Positions 24,934 to 36,060 of a DNA stretch of 64,000 nt are shown piece by piece (within the stretch, counting starts at the first letter, position 1; each line of letters begins with the position of its first letter). The notes beneath the pieces were generated by a model. It made no database searches, was not told the DNA's origin, and saw only the letters and a list, made by a program, of their open reading frames with translations. The DNA lies in NCBI RefSeq assembly GCF_026230105.1, contig NC_079478.1, forward strand, positions 30,457,653-30,521,652, in the 5' to 3' direction. Made by a program: the position numbers and the translations under genes. The DNA is from Diorhabda sublineata (Eukaryota > Arthropoda > Insecta > Coleoptera > Chrysomelidae).

Positions 24934-24949
24934 CTCTTAGAGAGGTTTT

Positions 24950-25215
24950 TTTTAGAAACGGATCAGAATGAAGCTTTTTCCGTTTCTCTAAGTCTTACCG
25001 CGTGATCAGAAATCGCCACCTTTCACGAAAAAGTCCGTGGCTATCATTTTAACATTATAGACCCAGAAATTTTTATAGGAACGGATCAGAATTAAACTTT
25101 TTTCCGTGTCTCTAAATCCAAAATCACCACCCTGCATTTAAAAAAACCGTGGTATAATTCTAATCTTGGAAACACAGAATTTTTAAAACTTTTTCCGTGA
25201 AGGGTGCCAATAGAC
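24950..25215. repeat. Diverged tandem repeat, period about 125 bp
   Basis: GGAACGGATCAGAAT.AA.CTTTTTTCCGT(T/G)TCTCTAA occurs near 24957 and 25080, followed in each unit by AAATC(G)CCACC and a (C)CGTGG motif; part of a third unit ends with TTTTTCCGTGAAGGGTGCC near 25205. Confidence 0.7.
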
Positions 25216-25597
25216 ACTTGTGGTAATATTGAGACTTCTTCAGTAATATATGAATCTCGGTGTTTTACGTAGAAATCAGGAATTCCCAATGTGGTCTTTT
25301 CATAATTCCCCCAGTTGCATATATTTAAGAATAGACAGAGTACTGAAAATCTTCTTCAGGATTTTCTCCGTGAGCTGCTTTCTTTTTCATATCTCTCACT
25401 GTTGTTCCTTCTACTATAGATCTAAATTTGTGAGATATAAGGAAATCATATAGCCTAAAATTTGGTTCAACAGACGAATGGACTAATACAGGAATACTCA
25501 AATTGGCTAGGACACGACTGATATGTACGGATTCACTACCAATTCCTTCAGTTTCAGAAATCTCTATAACTATCAATAGAAAGTCATATTCAATCAA
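25092..25597 (-). pseudogene. Unidentified minus-strand open frames (possibly one broken ORF)
   Basis: An open frame at 25597-25325 (90 codons) reads IEYDFLLIVIEISETEGIGS through VRDMKKKAAHGENPEEDF to SVYS. After a shift, a second frame (25289-25092) continues NWGNYEKTTLGIPDFYVKHR, SYITEEVSILPQVSIGTLHG and ends LDLETRKKV. Both have soluble-protein-like composition, and the second frame is open well upstream of its ATG, so they may be one decayed ORF. The 3' part overlaps the 125-bp tandem repeat. I recognise no family; a transposon-derived protein is the simplest guess. Confidence 0.3.
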
Positions 25598-26080
25598 ACT
25601 AACGATTTTTTAAATGTTTTCAGTCATATATAAAGACCTCGAGCCACTCGAAGTAGTGATGAATGATTTTCCAAGCAAATTTCTTGATATTTTCTCATTT
25701 CAATACTTGTACAAGTGATAACATGGAAAAATGGAAAAGCAAATTTAAAATTAGGAACACGTGGTAATTGACTTCTTTCATATGTGTGTGTTCAGTTAAA
25801 TATTGACTGATAAAGTAAACCTTGAAGATTTTTTAATTTTGTAACATAAATTGTCCAGCCAATCAAGCTTTTAAGAACCATAAATTCATTTTATGACTTC
25901 CCATTGTGGAATGATTGTGAATTGTTGGCCATATTGATGTATGACAATGATCATTATTTCATATTGATCTTGGATATCGTTAAACTGCATGGATACGCTA
26001 ATATTATAAAAATGAATCCCAGATGCAGATGAAGTTTTCAATGAATTTTGTTCCCGAAACATATTTCTTTACCTACCTCG

Positions 26081-26775
26081 TTAGATGTTATAGTTATCAA
26101 TATTCTCAACAAAGGTTTGATAAGCATTAAATTTCTCTAGTTTTGTAGTAGCATTTTTCATAGCTGCTGATAGATCCTTCACTGCCCTAGTCATTTCCTG
26201 AATATTCACCAAAGAATTAAGCTCTTCAAATAATTTTTTGAGATTTTGGAAATCGGTAATTTGTTGGCTTAGTTGTCCTGTTTGTTCGCTTTGAATGTTG
26301 TCATGCATTATTGTTGTTGCTGAAGAATATATATTTTCATCTGTAGTTTAGAGTAAATATTAAAAAATCATATTATTTTCAAATTAATTTTTTACAATTG
26401 AACCAGTATCAGTGAGAAGTTTTAATCAACATTGAACAATAGGCTTCAAACTGTTATACACGTATCAAAAAAAATTTCTAATGTTTTCTAAAGTTTTCTC
26501 TGTTAGACCATTAGCTTCTCAGAAAATATTGGTTGTTTTAACCAAAACAAAATTATAAGTAGTCGGATGAACAAAACATGTCCGTCCCTCTTGGGTTGGG
26601 AACTGTGATGAAGAGAGTGTAGCGACCAAAAATTGAAAGGTATTTCGAAGCTTACACGGCAATATTGTCTTTTCAATTTACCTTTATTGTGTACTCTTAA
26701 AGTTTGCAGCTGCTTCTGAATTAGCTCTGCACATTTTCCTGTTGTTGATTGGTTGATGTAAAGAGCGCTACACAT
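26081..26775 (-). CDS. Candidate nested two-exon gene, 117-residue coiled-coil-like protein of unknown function
   Basis: Two open segments on the minus strand join with matching phase. Exon 1 (26775-26682) begins ATG and reads MCSALYINQSTTGKCAELIQ through LQTLRVHNK, ending at AAAG|GTAAAT. Exon 2 (26340-26081) follows acceptor CTCTAAACTACAG. The split codon G|AT gives Asp, and the frame runs DENIYSSATT through LKKLFEELNSLVNIQEM and NATTKLEKFNAYQTF to a TAA. The intron is 341 nt. The protein is polar, with Leu/Ile spacing suggesting alpha-helical coiled coil from about residue 50, no signal peptide and no membrane segment. Exon 1 also stays open past the donor, so an unspliced reading is possible. 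It lies in the host gene's 14-kb intron on the same strand. I do not recognise the family; a retrocopy or transposon-derived ORF is not excluded. Confidence 0.5.
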
Positions 26776-28083
26776 AGGATACTAGGTCTTAATAATACAA
26801 GGCAACTATTTTTAAGACCTAAATATTAAAATCAACTGAAAGCTATTCCACTGTTTCTTAGATTTCTTTATCGAACTCTGTTAACTTCCAGACACCTAGG
26901 GCTTTAGTTTCTAGGCATAAAATTTTTCTAATAAAGTGGTAGAAAGGTATTTTTCTATCCAGCAAAATATTTGGGCTTCTTTACTGCCTACGCTATACTG
27001 CCTAGTGTCAACACCTGTACGTATAGTATAGTGAGTTGAGAAGTCTCTATGAAAAACTCAATGTCCATGTAGAAATTCAGAATGGAGACAAAGAGGTAAC
27101 CAAGCTTTAATTAACTTGGCCTATACTGATCTTCTCATCAATAAACATCCCAATGTATCTATCCTAATAAGACAATAGTTAAAATTGGATAAAAATGGAA
27201 ACCAAATATATACAAGAAGCTCCAGGAATTGCTTATGCATGGGCACAACATCTAAGCTCGCGAAGACGTTCTCGTAGTTCTGGAGATTAAAAAGTCAAGG
27301 TAAGAAACAACGAATACTGTTAGACTGAATTCTGAGAACCGATAACATTAGGATCTTCTCGTATTCACTTCATCACTGGTATTTATAGGATTGATGGACA
27401 TATTAGATAGCAGTTTGGCATGTTTCTCTTATTTCATCATCTCAGACCGTTATGCAGAGGGAGAGAGAAAAAACATAAGAAAGTACTCAATCACTTATTA
27501 TTTCGTAATAGGAATTGGGAATCTTAAAGTAAAGACGAAGAATAAAAGTAACGTCACATTAATCAAAAACAAGAGAGTTCATATGATTATAATGTTGTCC
27601 AACGAAGAGCCTTGAAGTGTTATATTTTTAATTAGATGAAAACTTTGAACTAGTCCTTTTATTTTGAACAATTTTGTTAAAATTCATGAGTGAAATTGTA
27701 TGAGAATGACTAAAGAAGGTAACAAATGAAGAAAATTTTGAGATCGTCTCTATCATCCAAATATTATAATCGAAAAATGTTGAAATCAAATATGAGAATA
27801 AATATTGAGAATGTGCGTTTTGTGTCAGTATCTTATGTTCACTTAATTTTCAAACAATGAAAGTTTTGGAGAGCCCTGCAAGTGAGAAACCATTGAACTC
27901 CATATTACTTGACCATGTTGCCTGTGGTATAAAGGTTCATATTGCTCTACAACTAAACTTAGCTGACTTAAAGTGACTCCATTTTTTCTATATATTAGTT
28001 TTTTCAGCTTCCATCATTCAAATTGTAATATTGTATATACAAAAATTCTAATAACGACGAACGTTATCTAAAAGCTGACTCAC

Positions 28084-28296
28084 CTGTTTGTTTTTCGGCT
28101 ACGTTCAAAGTAAATCCTTCAAGTGGAACTTGTTCACTTTTTCCTTTACTGTTTGCAGCGTAAACTATCATTTTCAGAGACTTGCCGGGGTCCAGACCAC
28201 TCACGATAAAGACAGGAAATTTTGAAGAAACGTTTGCTAATATAAGTCCAGTCGTTGAATCGTAAACTTCCAGAAGAAAATGTTGCGGTTGTCCGC
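28084..28296 (-). CDS. Sidestep-family protein, exon c (FN3 domain)
   Basis: 213-nt exon, symmetric phase 1-1, between acceptor TTGTTGTAG and donor GTGAGT. It encodes the body of the membrane-proximal fibronectin type III domain: GQPQHFLLEVYDSTTG, a sequon NVSS, FPVFIVSGLDPGKSLK, and the G-strand region IVYAANSKGKSEQVPLEGF. This order and the wording around LEVYD and SGLDPG are characteristic of the Sidestep family, in which this domain precedes the transmembrane helix. The frame continues without stops from exon b into the transmembrane exon. The intron on its 3' side is about 14 kb and holds most of the transposon debris of the middle window plus a candidate nested gene. Confidence 0.93.
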
Positions 28297-30239
28297 CTAC
28301 AACAAAAGAGATTAACGAATAGCGCTAAAACAGAGAGGATTCAACAGAAAATATATTTCTATACTTTCGTTTTGTCTTTACTTTATCTTTCACATATCTG
28401 ATAACGTCATGTATCGAAATATACATCATTTTATATCAAATTATTTGTAAGTTGAGACATTTTTTTTCGGTATTATTTGGAAGAAGTAACGGAAAGTACA
28501 TTAGTTTTAGCCCATTCTACTATAGTCTCTAGCTAGAAAAATAATGTCTAATTAGAACATATAATATGGTAATATAAATTTCTCAGAGCTTCAGTTGAAG
28601 TTTCTAATATATCGATCTATAATTATCCCAATATATCTCAAAAGTTTCTTAATTAACTAGTTCAAGCAATCGATGTGATCTCAAAACATTTCTCTCGTTT
28701 TTTTGCGAAAAACAATTATTTATAATGCGAGGGAGAGAGAACAGCTAACTGACACATTCCTACAAGAGATTCGAGAAGCATTTCTGCAAACATCCACCCA
28801 CCAAATAAAAATGCTACGAACAAAAAGTAAATAATTAGAAAATAAAAAACAAGTTGGAAAACTACCGGGTAGTTACTTGATGCCGAAGTGTTGTACGATT
28901 CGGAACGAATTGGAAAGCGCCTTGGGAGAGTTTATGAGACAGAACAGAGAGAAAGGTGTTAGATCTTTTCAGGAAGCTTTATTATGATTGTGTTCGTTAG
29001 AAAGAGTGATAAAGATTGTGATATTTTTGAGTATATACAAAACTTAATCATAAACATCTATGTATTCCAGACATGTCAGCATATCGTCGATGTGTTTATG
29101 AAATATGAAATTTTCTCAATTTTCTATAAGGAACATAATTTATTTGATAGACTTATTCAAACGGATGATAACGAAATCTCGAATATCATTTATTATATCC
29201 ACTTTAGGGTTTCTCCAACAAATTCTTCATTATTCTTCTAAGACTTTTTTCTGAACCTATTCAATGCTCTATGACATTGATTCTCCATAACTGGAAAAAA
29301 GTGTGTTGAATGTAATGAATCAACTGATTACATACGAAATGTTGGAAGCCATTTGTTTTTTGATTCCCAAACGCCATTTTTCAGATTTTATCCATTAATA
29401 CTCCATTTTTTTGTAGTCGTTATACTTCAATGCTCCATAACTTTGATTTTATGTAATTCTGTACTGTCTGTTCTTCTCTCGAAGAGCTTAAGAAATATAT
29501 TTGCGTACAAATAGTCAGGAAATTTCTCTTTTACTCTGTGTCATTATAGTAAACAATTCTAGACCTACACAATTCAACTCTTTGTTGTAGATGTGACTTT
29601 ACATATGCATCTCTCATCATTATCATCACGTTTTAGTTCTGACAGCTCAAATTCTCATCTTTTAGATCACTTACTGCCCATCGATTAGAAGTTTTGTGGA
29701 CTTCTTTGAAATTTGATTTCTAGATGTGATTTCTACTGTATCCTAAATGATTTAAATTCTTCGTTCCTTTAGCAAATTATTCACAAGAGTTTTGCATTAC
29801 GTTAGCCATGTTATTATTTTTTTTTCTTTAGTTTTATGAGTTTGGTGGAAGATGTTTTCAATTGAATTTATATATTACATGATATTTCCTCTCTCCCATT
29901 TTGTTCTCATGGTTTCAGATATTTTCGTTGCCTATTTCGACATTATAATTCTCAATTAATAATAATTACAATTCTTAGATACGTTTCAAATGAAAAAATT
30001 AAAAATTGTGATGTTAATTTCTTCAAAGCCATTGAATACTTTCCTAATATACTTGTAAAGAGATTCAAGCATATGAAAATTTGTTGATATGTAGTATCTC
30101 CGAAATGAGTACGAGATCACGTTTGTTCAAATTAGTATAAACAAGTCTTCTTTCCAATAGTTCACTATTGTGGGTTGGCAACACTGTTATAATTGACAGC
30201 TCATTTAATAGTTGCTTCTGATAAGTTTGGTTTGACAGT

Positions 30240-30930
30240 CCATTCTGAATGGACTTAAAGTAACGCTCAGAAGTTGTTGAAACTTTTTGTTAAAATTCTG
30301 TCAAACTTATGGTGACCTACATCCATTTTATGGCGTATATAATCGTCCTATAGAAGTACTTATTCGATAACAGAGAATATTCAATCCGTTCGAAACCTAA
30401 TAGTGCCCACAGAAAAAACTGCAACGCTGTATAAGTTGTCGTCGTTTTCAGCAACTAGGGTTATGTACTTCCACTTTGTGGAAAATTTCACCAAGGTATC
30501 TTATGTTACAAGTTTGTGAAATTCAACTTGTGAGCAAATTAAAGCCCAACAACTATTATCCGCACTGCTAATTCGGCATATAAGTTGATGCACAAATTAA
30601 TAACGATATTAAATTTCCATCCAACATTTCGTTCTCCAATGAAGCCCATTTTTTAAAGAATATGCAAAATCATTGCATTTGGAGTGGGAATAATAACAAT
30701 CTCGTGCGATTTATGAATAGACAGATTCATAGGTCTCTATTTCTTTATGAGCTATGATGGTCAAAATATTATTGTTGATGATGAATGACATGTGAAAACG
30801 ATTCAAATTCTCTTGTATTTCAATTAGCTGACATCAATCTTGCTAACATGTGGTTCTAACATGACGGAGACACGCTGTGATCAGTACAATTGATATTCTT
30901 AAAAATATACAAACGATTCCACGCAATGAT
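30240..30930 (+). pseudogene. IS630/Tc1-mariner-superfamily transposase remnant
   Basis: Ordered blocks in shifting frames. YGVYNRPIEVLIR matches the YGRHNRP HTH start. ENIQSVRNLIVPTEKTATLY follows, then SNEAHFLKNMQNHCIW, matching SDEAHFxLNGxVNxQNCRIW with the Asp replaced by Asn. Then GLYFFMSYDGQNIIVDDE (IGPYFFED..G..VTVN) and NMWF*HDGDT, matching the MWFQQDGATCH block around the second catalytic Asp. This order identifies the insect transposase group often annotated with a DUF4817-type HTH. The C-terminal WPPRSPDL block is missing: the sequence stops where the adjacent jockey fragment starts. Confidence 0.65.
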
Positions 30931-30937
30931 TCCATGT

Positions 30938-31440
30938 CCGCCAGTTAAGTTAAACAATACAGAAATACCACAAGCAGATAGTGCTAAATACTTAGGAATC
31001 CACCTAGATAAAAAACTTTACTGGAAACAACACATCACAAAAAAAGAAAGTAACTCGATTTAAAAGCAAGAGAACTACATTCAGAGAACTATTATTAAGA
31101 AATCCCAATCTAAAATTCTTCATGGTGTGTGATAAATCACACCATTGACGTGGACCAGGGAGTGTCCATAGTACAAGAAGTTATCCAAGAGAGGATCATC
31201 AGATACCACAAAACTATAGAAACCCACCCAAATCTACTACTAGAGAAATTGTTAACGCCACGAAACGCGAAGAGACTGAAAAAAGTTGGCCAATACACCT
31301 AATATGAGGTGTAAGAGGTTGCATCAGTGGATGTAAGCCTCACCAAGACATTATAGATGTTACTTTATCCAACACACGCAAGCAAATTAACCCATAGAAT
31401 GTAAAAAATAGTCTGATTGCTAATATAAACTTGTTATAAT
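30938..31440 (+). pseudogene. jockey-type LINE, 3' end of reverse-transcriptase ORF
   Basis: One frame reads PPVKLNNTEIPQADSAKYLG followed by IHLDKKLYWKQHI, the late RT block (KYLG..LD..L.W..HI) of jockey-like LINEs. After a deletion, TIDVDQGVSIVQEVI and RYHKTIETHPNLLLEKLL follow, then RNAKRLKK, matching the C-terminal region (DL.I.TV..EI..Y..RL..HPN.LA..LL...RRLKR). It ends with a non-coding tail near AACTTGTTATAATAAAG. Truncated at its 5' end as usual for LINE insertions, with later stops and frameshifts. Confidence 0.8.
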
Positions 31441-31767
31441 AAAGAAAACATAATGATTCAATTGATTAAACATCAAGAATTGAGTTGGTTTTGTACGTCG
31501 ATAAAACGGAGGCAATTGAACACGTGGAAATCAATTTCCTAAGACATATGCTGTAAATGTTTTTTAAGAAACTCGGTGTTCCAGTTTGCGCTCTATATAC
31601 GCCACCTATGTCAATCACATTATCGAGTTTAAACATTGATGTCACAAAATTCTACGTTTGACAAAGTTTGTTCCATTAATATCAACAAATTTTTAGAATA
31701 AGTGCTAGAATAATTATCTTCGTTCACTTTCAGGTTCATATTTATTAAGCTATATATTTTTTCTTAC

Positions 31768-32151
31768 CGTCAAATCCTTCGGTACATTCTACCTCCAGTG
31801 ATTCGTTCGTCATATTAACTATAGTACAATTATAGGGCGGATCTGGTTTTCCGGCAGGAATGATATGAAATATACAAGGCTCCTGCTGTCTCCCAGCCAA
31901 ATTATTCGCCCAACACATCACAGTGCCGTAGTCCATTTCGGTCATCGGTGTGTACGTTAGAGTTGAGCTAAATCTGTGGACTCCGGTTTTATATCGTGTG
32001 ATAGGAACTTCAGATGACTCTGCTGAGTTGTTAAACAACCATTTGAAAGTGTCTGGTGGAGGATACGATTCAACTTCGCAAAGTACTTTGACTTTTTCAG
32101 CTTTCGCTACGCCGTATATACGTTTTTGCACTGATCGGCATACTGGTTTAT
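31768..32151 (-). CDS. Sidestep-family protein, exon b (last Ig domain and start of FN3)
   Basis: 384-nt exon, phase 1 at both ends, with acceptor TATTTCAG and donor GTAAGA. It opens with KPVC, then RIYGVAKAEKVKVLCEVESY with the first Ig cysteine, FKWLF with the core Trp, and DYGTVMCWANN with the second cysteine. This DYG.VMCWANN form of the usual DxGxYxC motif is typical of the last Ig domain in Sidestep-like proteins. GKPDPPYNCTIVNMTNESLE begins the fibronectin type III domain and holds sequons NCT, NMT and NES. The exon ends at EGFD, and its last G joins the next exon to give the family's conserved GFDGG(Q/L)PQHF segment. Assignment to the Sidestep family is firm; the paralogue cannot be chosen from these exons. 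Confidence 0.93.
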
Positions 32152-32479
32152 CTGAAATATAAAAAAAATGGTGGTATGACTTCTAATTCTTGGATAAAGA
32201 ATAAAAGATATGTAGAAATCAACAACGAGCAGCATGACACAAAATTCTATTTTGATATGTAACCTGAACGGTAATTTCTTAGAGTCTGTATAATTTTTTC
32301 ATAAACTGTAATTCTAATTCTGGAATTGTTAAGTATAAATTTCATTAAATTTGGTGTTTTTGTACTATTATGTATTCTGTTAAAGAAGGTTTTGTTCTCT
32401 TTTTGTACAGCAGGAAATTATTTTATCACTAGAGTCGTTGATATTTCCTTGAAATTCTCTCAAACCATTCTTCCAATGC

Positions 32480-33780
32480 AGCACGTGAAAAAGGTAGGCA
32501 AAACACAGAAAAATAGAAAAGAAGAGAATGCTGCAAACAGTAGTATCAAGAGGAGAGAGTATGAAATGAAAAAACAATCATATAAAAAACAAAAAGATCA
32601 AGTGAAATGCGAAGAACCAAGAAAAGAATACAGAGGCGAAATAACGGGAGATAAAAGTGATAGATAGATAAGAAGATGAAATAAAAAAGAAGGTAATAAA
32701 CAAAAAAGAAATAATTTCATGATGGGATAAAACTGCGAGGAAATAAAAGTATCAAGCAGATACATAGTAAAGTATAAAAATTATAACATAGCAGAGAATA
32801 GAAAACGAGTTGAAGAAGCATAGATCAAAAATTTTAAAACAATATTAACAGAATATGAAGTAGAGGAAGAAATGTAAGGAAAAGAATACAATACAACAAG
32901 AATGGAAAACACAAGGAAGAGAAACTAAGAATGGAAAAGAAGTAGATATTATGTTAGTTACTGGAAAAAGAAATTTGCAGAGAAGAAAAGATGCCCGTGG
33001 ACAGCAGGAAAATAAATTTAAATGCAGCATAAAAACTACCAATATAAATAATTAACAACAGACAGTTCAATGTTTGGAGAAAACTGAATGCTTTCCAAAA
33101 TAGTTTTATGCCCAACAAAATAATTATTGACTCAATATATACGCTAAAGCAGGCGATAGCAGCAATAAAATTTAGATAGAGAAATTTCATTCATGAACTT
33201 CCTTTGAAGGCATTTGATAAATTTAAGACAAAATTGCTGGGTAAAGCTTTGAAGTACATGAGAAACTCATCGAATTGTATAAGACTCATAGAAATGACTC
33301 AAGTGATAGAGTGAAACGCAAAATAATGTTAATGAGTAGCGGGAAATATCAATGAAAACAAAAAGGTCCAAACAAAATCAGACGATATAGCTATAGTAAC
33401 AAATATTATCAATGTAATAAAAAAGTGTTGGTAGAATCAAAGGATGAAGGCGAAACACTGCATGTAAATATCACTTCTGCGAAGACGAAGTATATGAAAG
33501 GTAGCAAGAAGAGAGAATGAAGAATAGACAAGATGAGAAATGCTGAAGAAATTCAAGTGAAAACTGAATGAAAACTATTTAAGAACATGGAAAAGTATTT
33601 CAATCAGCATGAAGTCCCTGTAAAATGGATTTGGAAACGAGTGTTGATCTGGAAACAAATGGCTATGGAAAGGCAGAAGTGAAAGAAACTGTTGTGAAAC
33701 AAGTTGAAAGTGTGAAAAGATGGACACCTGAGCCTTCCTTGATAAGTTCTATACCGTAGAGAGATGAGTTCACTTAAATC
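32480..33780 (+). pseudogene. Decayed RTE-like LINE reverse-transcriptase region
   Basis: A purine-rich Lys/Glu/Arg-coding stretch (32480-32660) leads into NSFMPNKIIIDSIYTLKQAI (33097 on), matching the Q.GFR....T.DAIF.LRQ block. LPLKAFDKFKTK matches the (I)DLEKAFD..R block around the first RT motif, and TKSDDIAIVTNIINVIKK matches the ADD active-site block with its second Asp pair intact. All three occur in the expected order with several in-frame stops. Boundaries are approximate; there is no clear poly(A) tail. Confidence 0.55.
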
Positions 33781-34339
33781 GGATTATTGTGGAAAAGGTA
33801 GTCTTTGTTATAAATTTCGTCTCGAATATTGTCCTCAATCTCAATTTTGCTTCTCTGGAGCTTCACTTAAAATATTTCCAGTTTCAAGATTCGTTTATCT
33901 TGGACCGCTCTATACATTTTAATCGAGATACACTAGTCGCTAGTCACAATTTCCAGGAAAAAGTTTGTCTTATATCCTGTTGTTTATTCGCGAATTATTT
34001 GCGGTAATGTTTCAAATAGCAATTTATCTCTGTCCATACTTTGAAACTATTTCAAATTTATGAATTTTTAGGTACAGGTTTCAGCGACGTATCCCCTTCC
34101 ACCAATGGTTTCCATGCCTTACTATCTTTGGTGGGCTCTCTAATTTTTCTCTTATACAATCTGATTATCTCTATATTCACTTTCTTGGAATGTTTTTTGC
34201 TTGTTTTGTTTTGTTGGTCCACTTCTTTTTGTTTATACCTATTGCCTTGCTGACTCATTTTAATTATATATTTATACTAACCTGTACCTTATTGATTATA
34301 TCAATACAAGTGATTTTTTCCTCATAATCAATTATACAG

Positions 34340-34341
<2 letters not shown>

Positions 34342-34393
<52 letters not shown>
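34342..34393. repeat. (AT)26 microsatellite
   Basis: Uninterrupted alternating AT run of about 52 nt, ended by a C at 34394; likely length-variable between individuals. Confidence 0.97.
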
Positions 34394-34395
<2 letters not shown>

Positions 34396-34818
34396 ATATA
34401 TAAAAAAATATAAATTGTCTACTAACTACCAATCTAACTAACTAACCAATATAAATATTAAGAAGGTTACACAAATGAAAGCGATCTATGTAATAACCGT
34501 AATCATGTAGTTTGATACTATTCAATCTAAACAATGAAAATAACTCTCCTAAATACCCTGTTATTATTTTTATATACTTCGGTACTATATTTTGTAAAAA
34601 TCTCACAATCAACCAAAACATACACCATAAAACTATCAATCAGTATTTAATTAACTCTGTCCCTATTTTTGCCGCTCCTTCGTTTCACGAAAAACTCGTT
34701 ATAAACCGTTAGTAAATTGAGACACTGGCGATAAATCTTCCCCACGCCGACCAAAAAATTAATAAATCCCAAAGACGACCTCCTTAATGTCAGATTAAAA
34801 CCACCTCCTCGGACTTAC

Positions 34819-34978
34819 ACATAATTTTGAGATCGACCGTGTTGCTGTCACCATCTCCTTCGACATTTGACGCCACACATGAGTAATTTCCCGCTTGACT
34901 GCGAGTCACACCTTGCAGGGCTAACGCCAACGTGCTCATGATCACACCGCCCTTCTGGTTGGCCTGCATCACTTCACC
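34819..34978 (-). CDS. Sidestep-family protein, exon a (end of an Ig domain)
   Basis: First recognisable exon of the minus-strand cell-surface gene. The upstream intron ends in a T-rich tract and GCAG; the exon ends at a GTAAGT donor. It is 160 nt, starts in phase 0 and ends in phase 1. The 53 codons give the second half of an Ig domain: a GVIMSTLALALQGVTR strand, then AGNYSCVASNVEGDG, where the Y.C motif carries the second Ig cysteine, and a final DLKIM strand. An N-glycosylation sequon (NYS) overlaps it. In the family this domain lies in the extracellular stack used for axon-target recognition. The codon split at the donor (T) joins AT of the next exon to restore Tyr, giving the usual YKPVC linker between Ig domains. 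The preceding exon with the first half of this domain was not found. Confidence 0.88.
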
Positions 34979-35759
34979 CTGCAAAAAAATAACATTTATC
35001 AAATAAATTGTTTTATTCGACCGGACACGGGAATTATAGCGACATCTGAGGCATAATAGCACGGCGCGGTCAGTGGGATTGTCTTGTGTACTGATCTTTA
35101 TTAATGGCAAAGTGGACAGTTGATATAGAGGATTCTCGGCCGCTAGAGTTTTCGGTGTGTGGAAATATTTTATGTTTTTCTCGCTGATTGTTCGAGATTG
35201 CGTTTTCCGGTTTCTTTCTTAATTGAAAATGTTGGAATACGATGTAACAACACGTTAGATACTTTATCAAAATATATTCTTGAGTGATTATCTGAAAATC
35301 ATTTTTTTAAATAACTATTATTCTATTTTCCTTGCTTCATATTTATATGATATTTTCACTGTAACAAGTTGGTTTGAATGCTTATTTTCAAGAACTGAGA
35401 AATGGTTTGCTCGAAATCGTATGAAAACACAATGAAGAATTGAACGGTTTTGATTTATGGAAACCCTCAAACTTCAGCAATCACCGACTTTTGTGATAAT
35501 AGAAAGGGTGTCATAATTCTACACAGAATCAAGGGATTTGTTTTCCTAATAGTGATAAATTATTTGAAGGCATTTCAACACCAGTGGGACTTACTTTTCA
35601 CAATATACACCTCCAGGGTTACTAAAAATTTATCTACTAATTATAAAAATAATTAAAAAACTACACTTCATTTAGAATGCACTAAAAAATATAAAAAAAA
35701 CATTTTGAGTTCCGAAAAAACTATCCAGCGAGTCCATTGAACTCTAAATGAAATTTCAA

Positions 35760-36060
35760 AAAGTCTCGAAGAAACGAAATGTTCCATCGGTGTATTCTTA
35801 GATATTCTCGCGTTCGATAAAATTTAGCATCGAGGAATGCTCCATAAACGATTGCCTCGTTTGCTGACGACGCCGACGTAGTGCTACTAGCTGTAAATGA
35901 AAATCCTATAGAAGATATGCAACACCATCTTGATATAATTAATAAATGACACGATAACTAATAATCAACTCGAATAACATTCGTCAATCGACACAACTTA
36001 TGCCCACCAGTAACAGATATCTTGGTCCACATTTTGACCAATATCTTACCTGAAAGAAGC
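35760..36060 (+). pseudogene. jockey-type LINE RT fragment with internal deletion
   Basis: CSIGVFLDILAFDKI*HRGMLHK matches the FLD..QAFDKVWH.GLL.K block with the first catalytic Asp. A direct jump follows to FADDADVVLLAVNENPIEDM and QHHLDIINK, the F(A)DD active-site block, omitting the GVPQGS segment between them. LCPPVTDILV and a short tail follow. Confidence 0.65.

Larger units (their letters stand above)
14034..28083 (-). other. Large intron between exons c and d (14 kb)
   Basis: Bounded by donor GTGAGT and acceptor TTTCTTACAG, phase 1. It holds a Cys-rich fragment, LTR-like repeats, a 104-bp element with inverted ends, Helitron and Tc1 relics, a MITE, tandem repeats and the nested two-exon gene. 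The stretches 16730-18400, 18850-20150, 20900-22120, 23550-24900 and 26780-28080 contain nothing I can identify. The 121-codon open frame at 17717-18082 lacks any domain and is probably chance. Confidence 0.8.
28297..31767 (-). other. Intron between exons b and c (3.5 kb)
   Basis: Bounded by donor GTAAGA and acceptor TTGTTGTAG, phase 1. Its right half (30240-31440) is occupied by a transposase relic followed by a jockey-type LINE end. 28300-30240 shows nothing recognisable. Confidence 0.85.
32152..34818 (-). other. Intron between exons a and b (2.7 kb)
   Basis: Bounded by donor GTAAGT and acceptor TATTTCAG, phase 1. It holds a decayed LINE (about 32480-33780) and the AT microsatellite at 34342-34393; the rest (33780-34330) is featureless. 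Confidence 0.88.
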
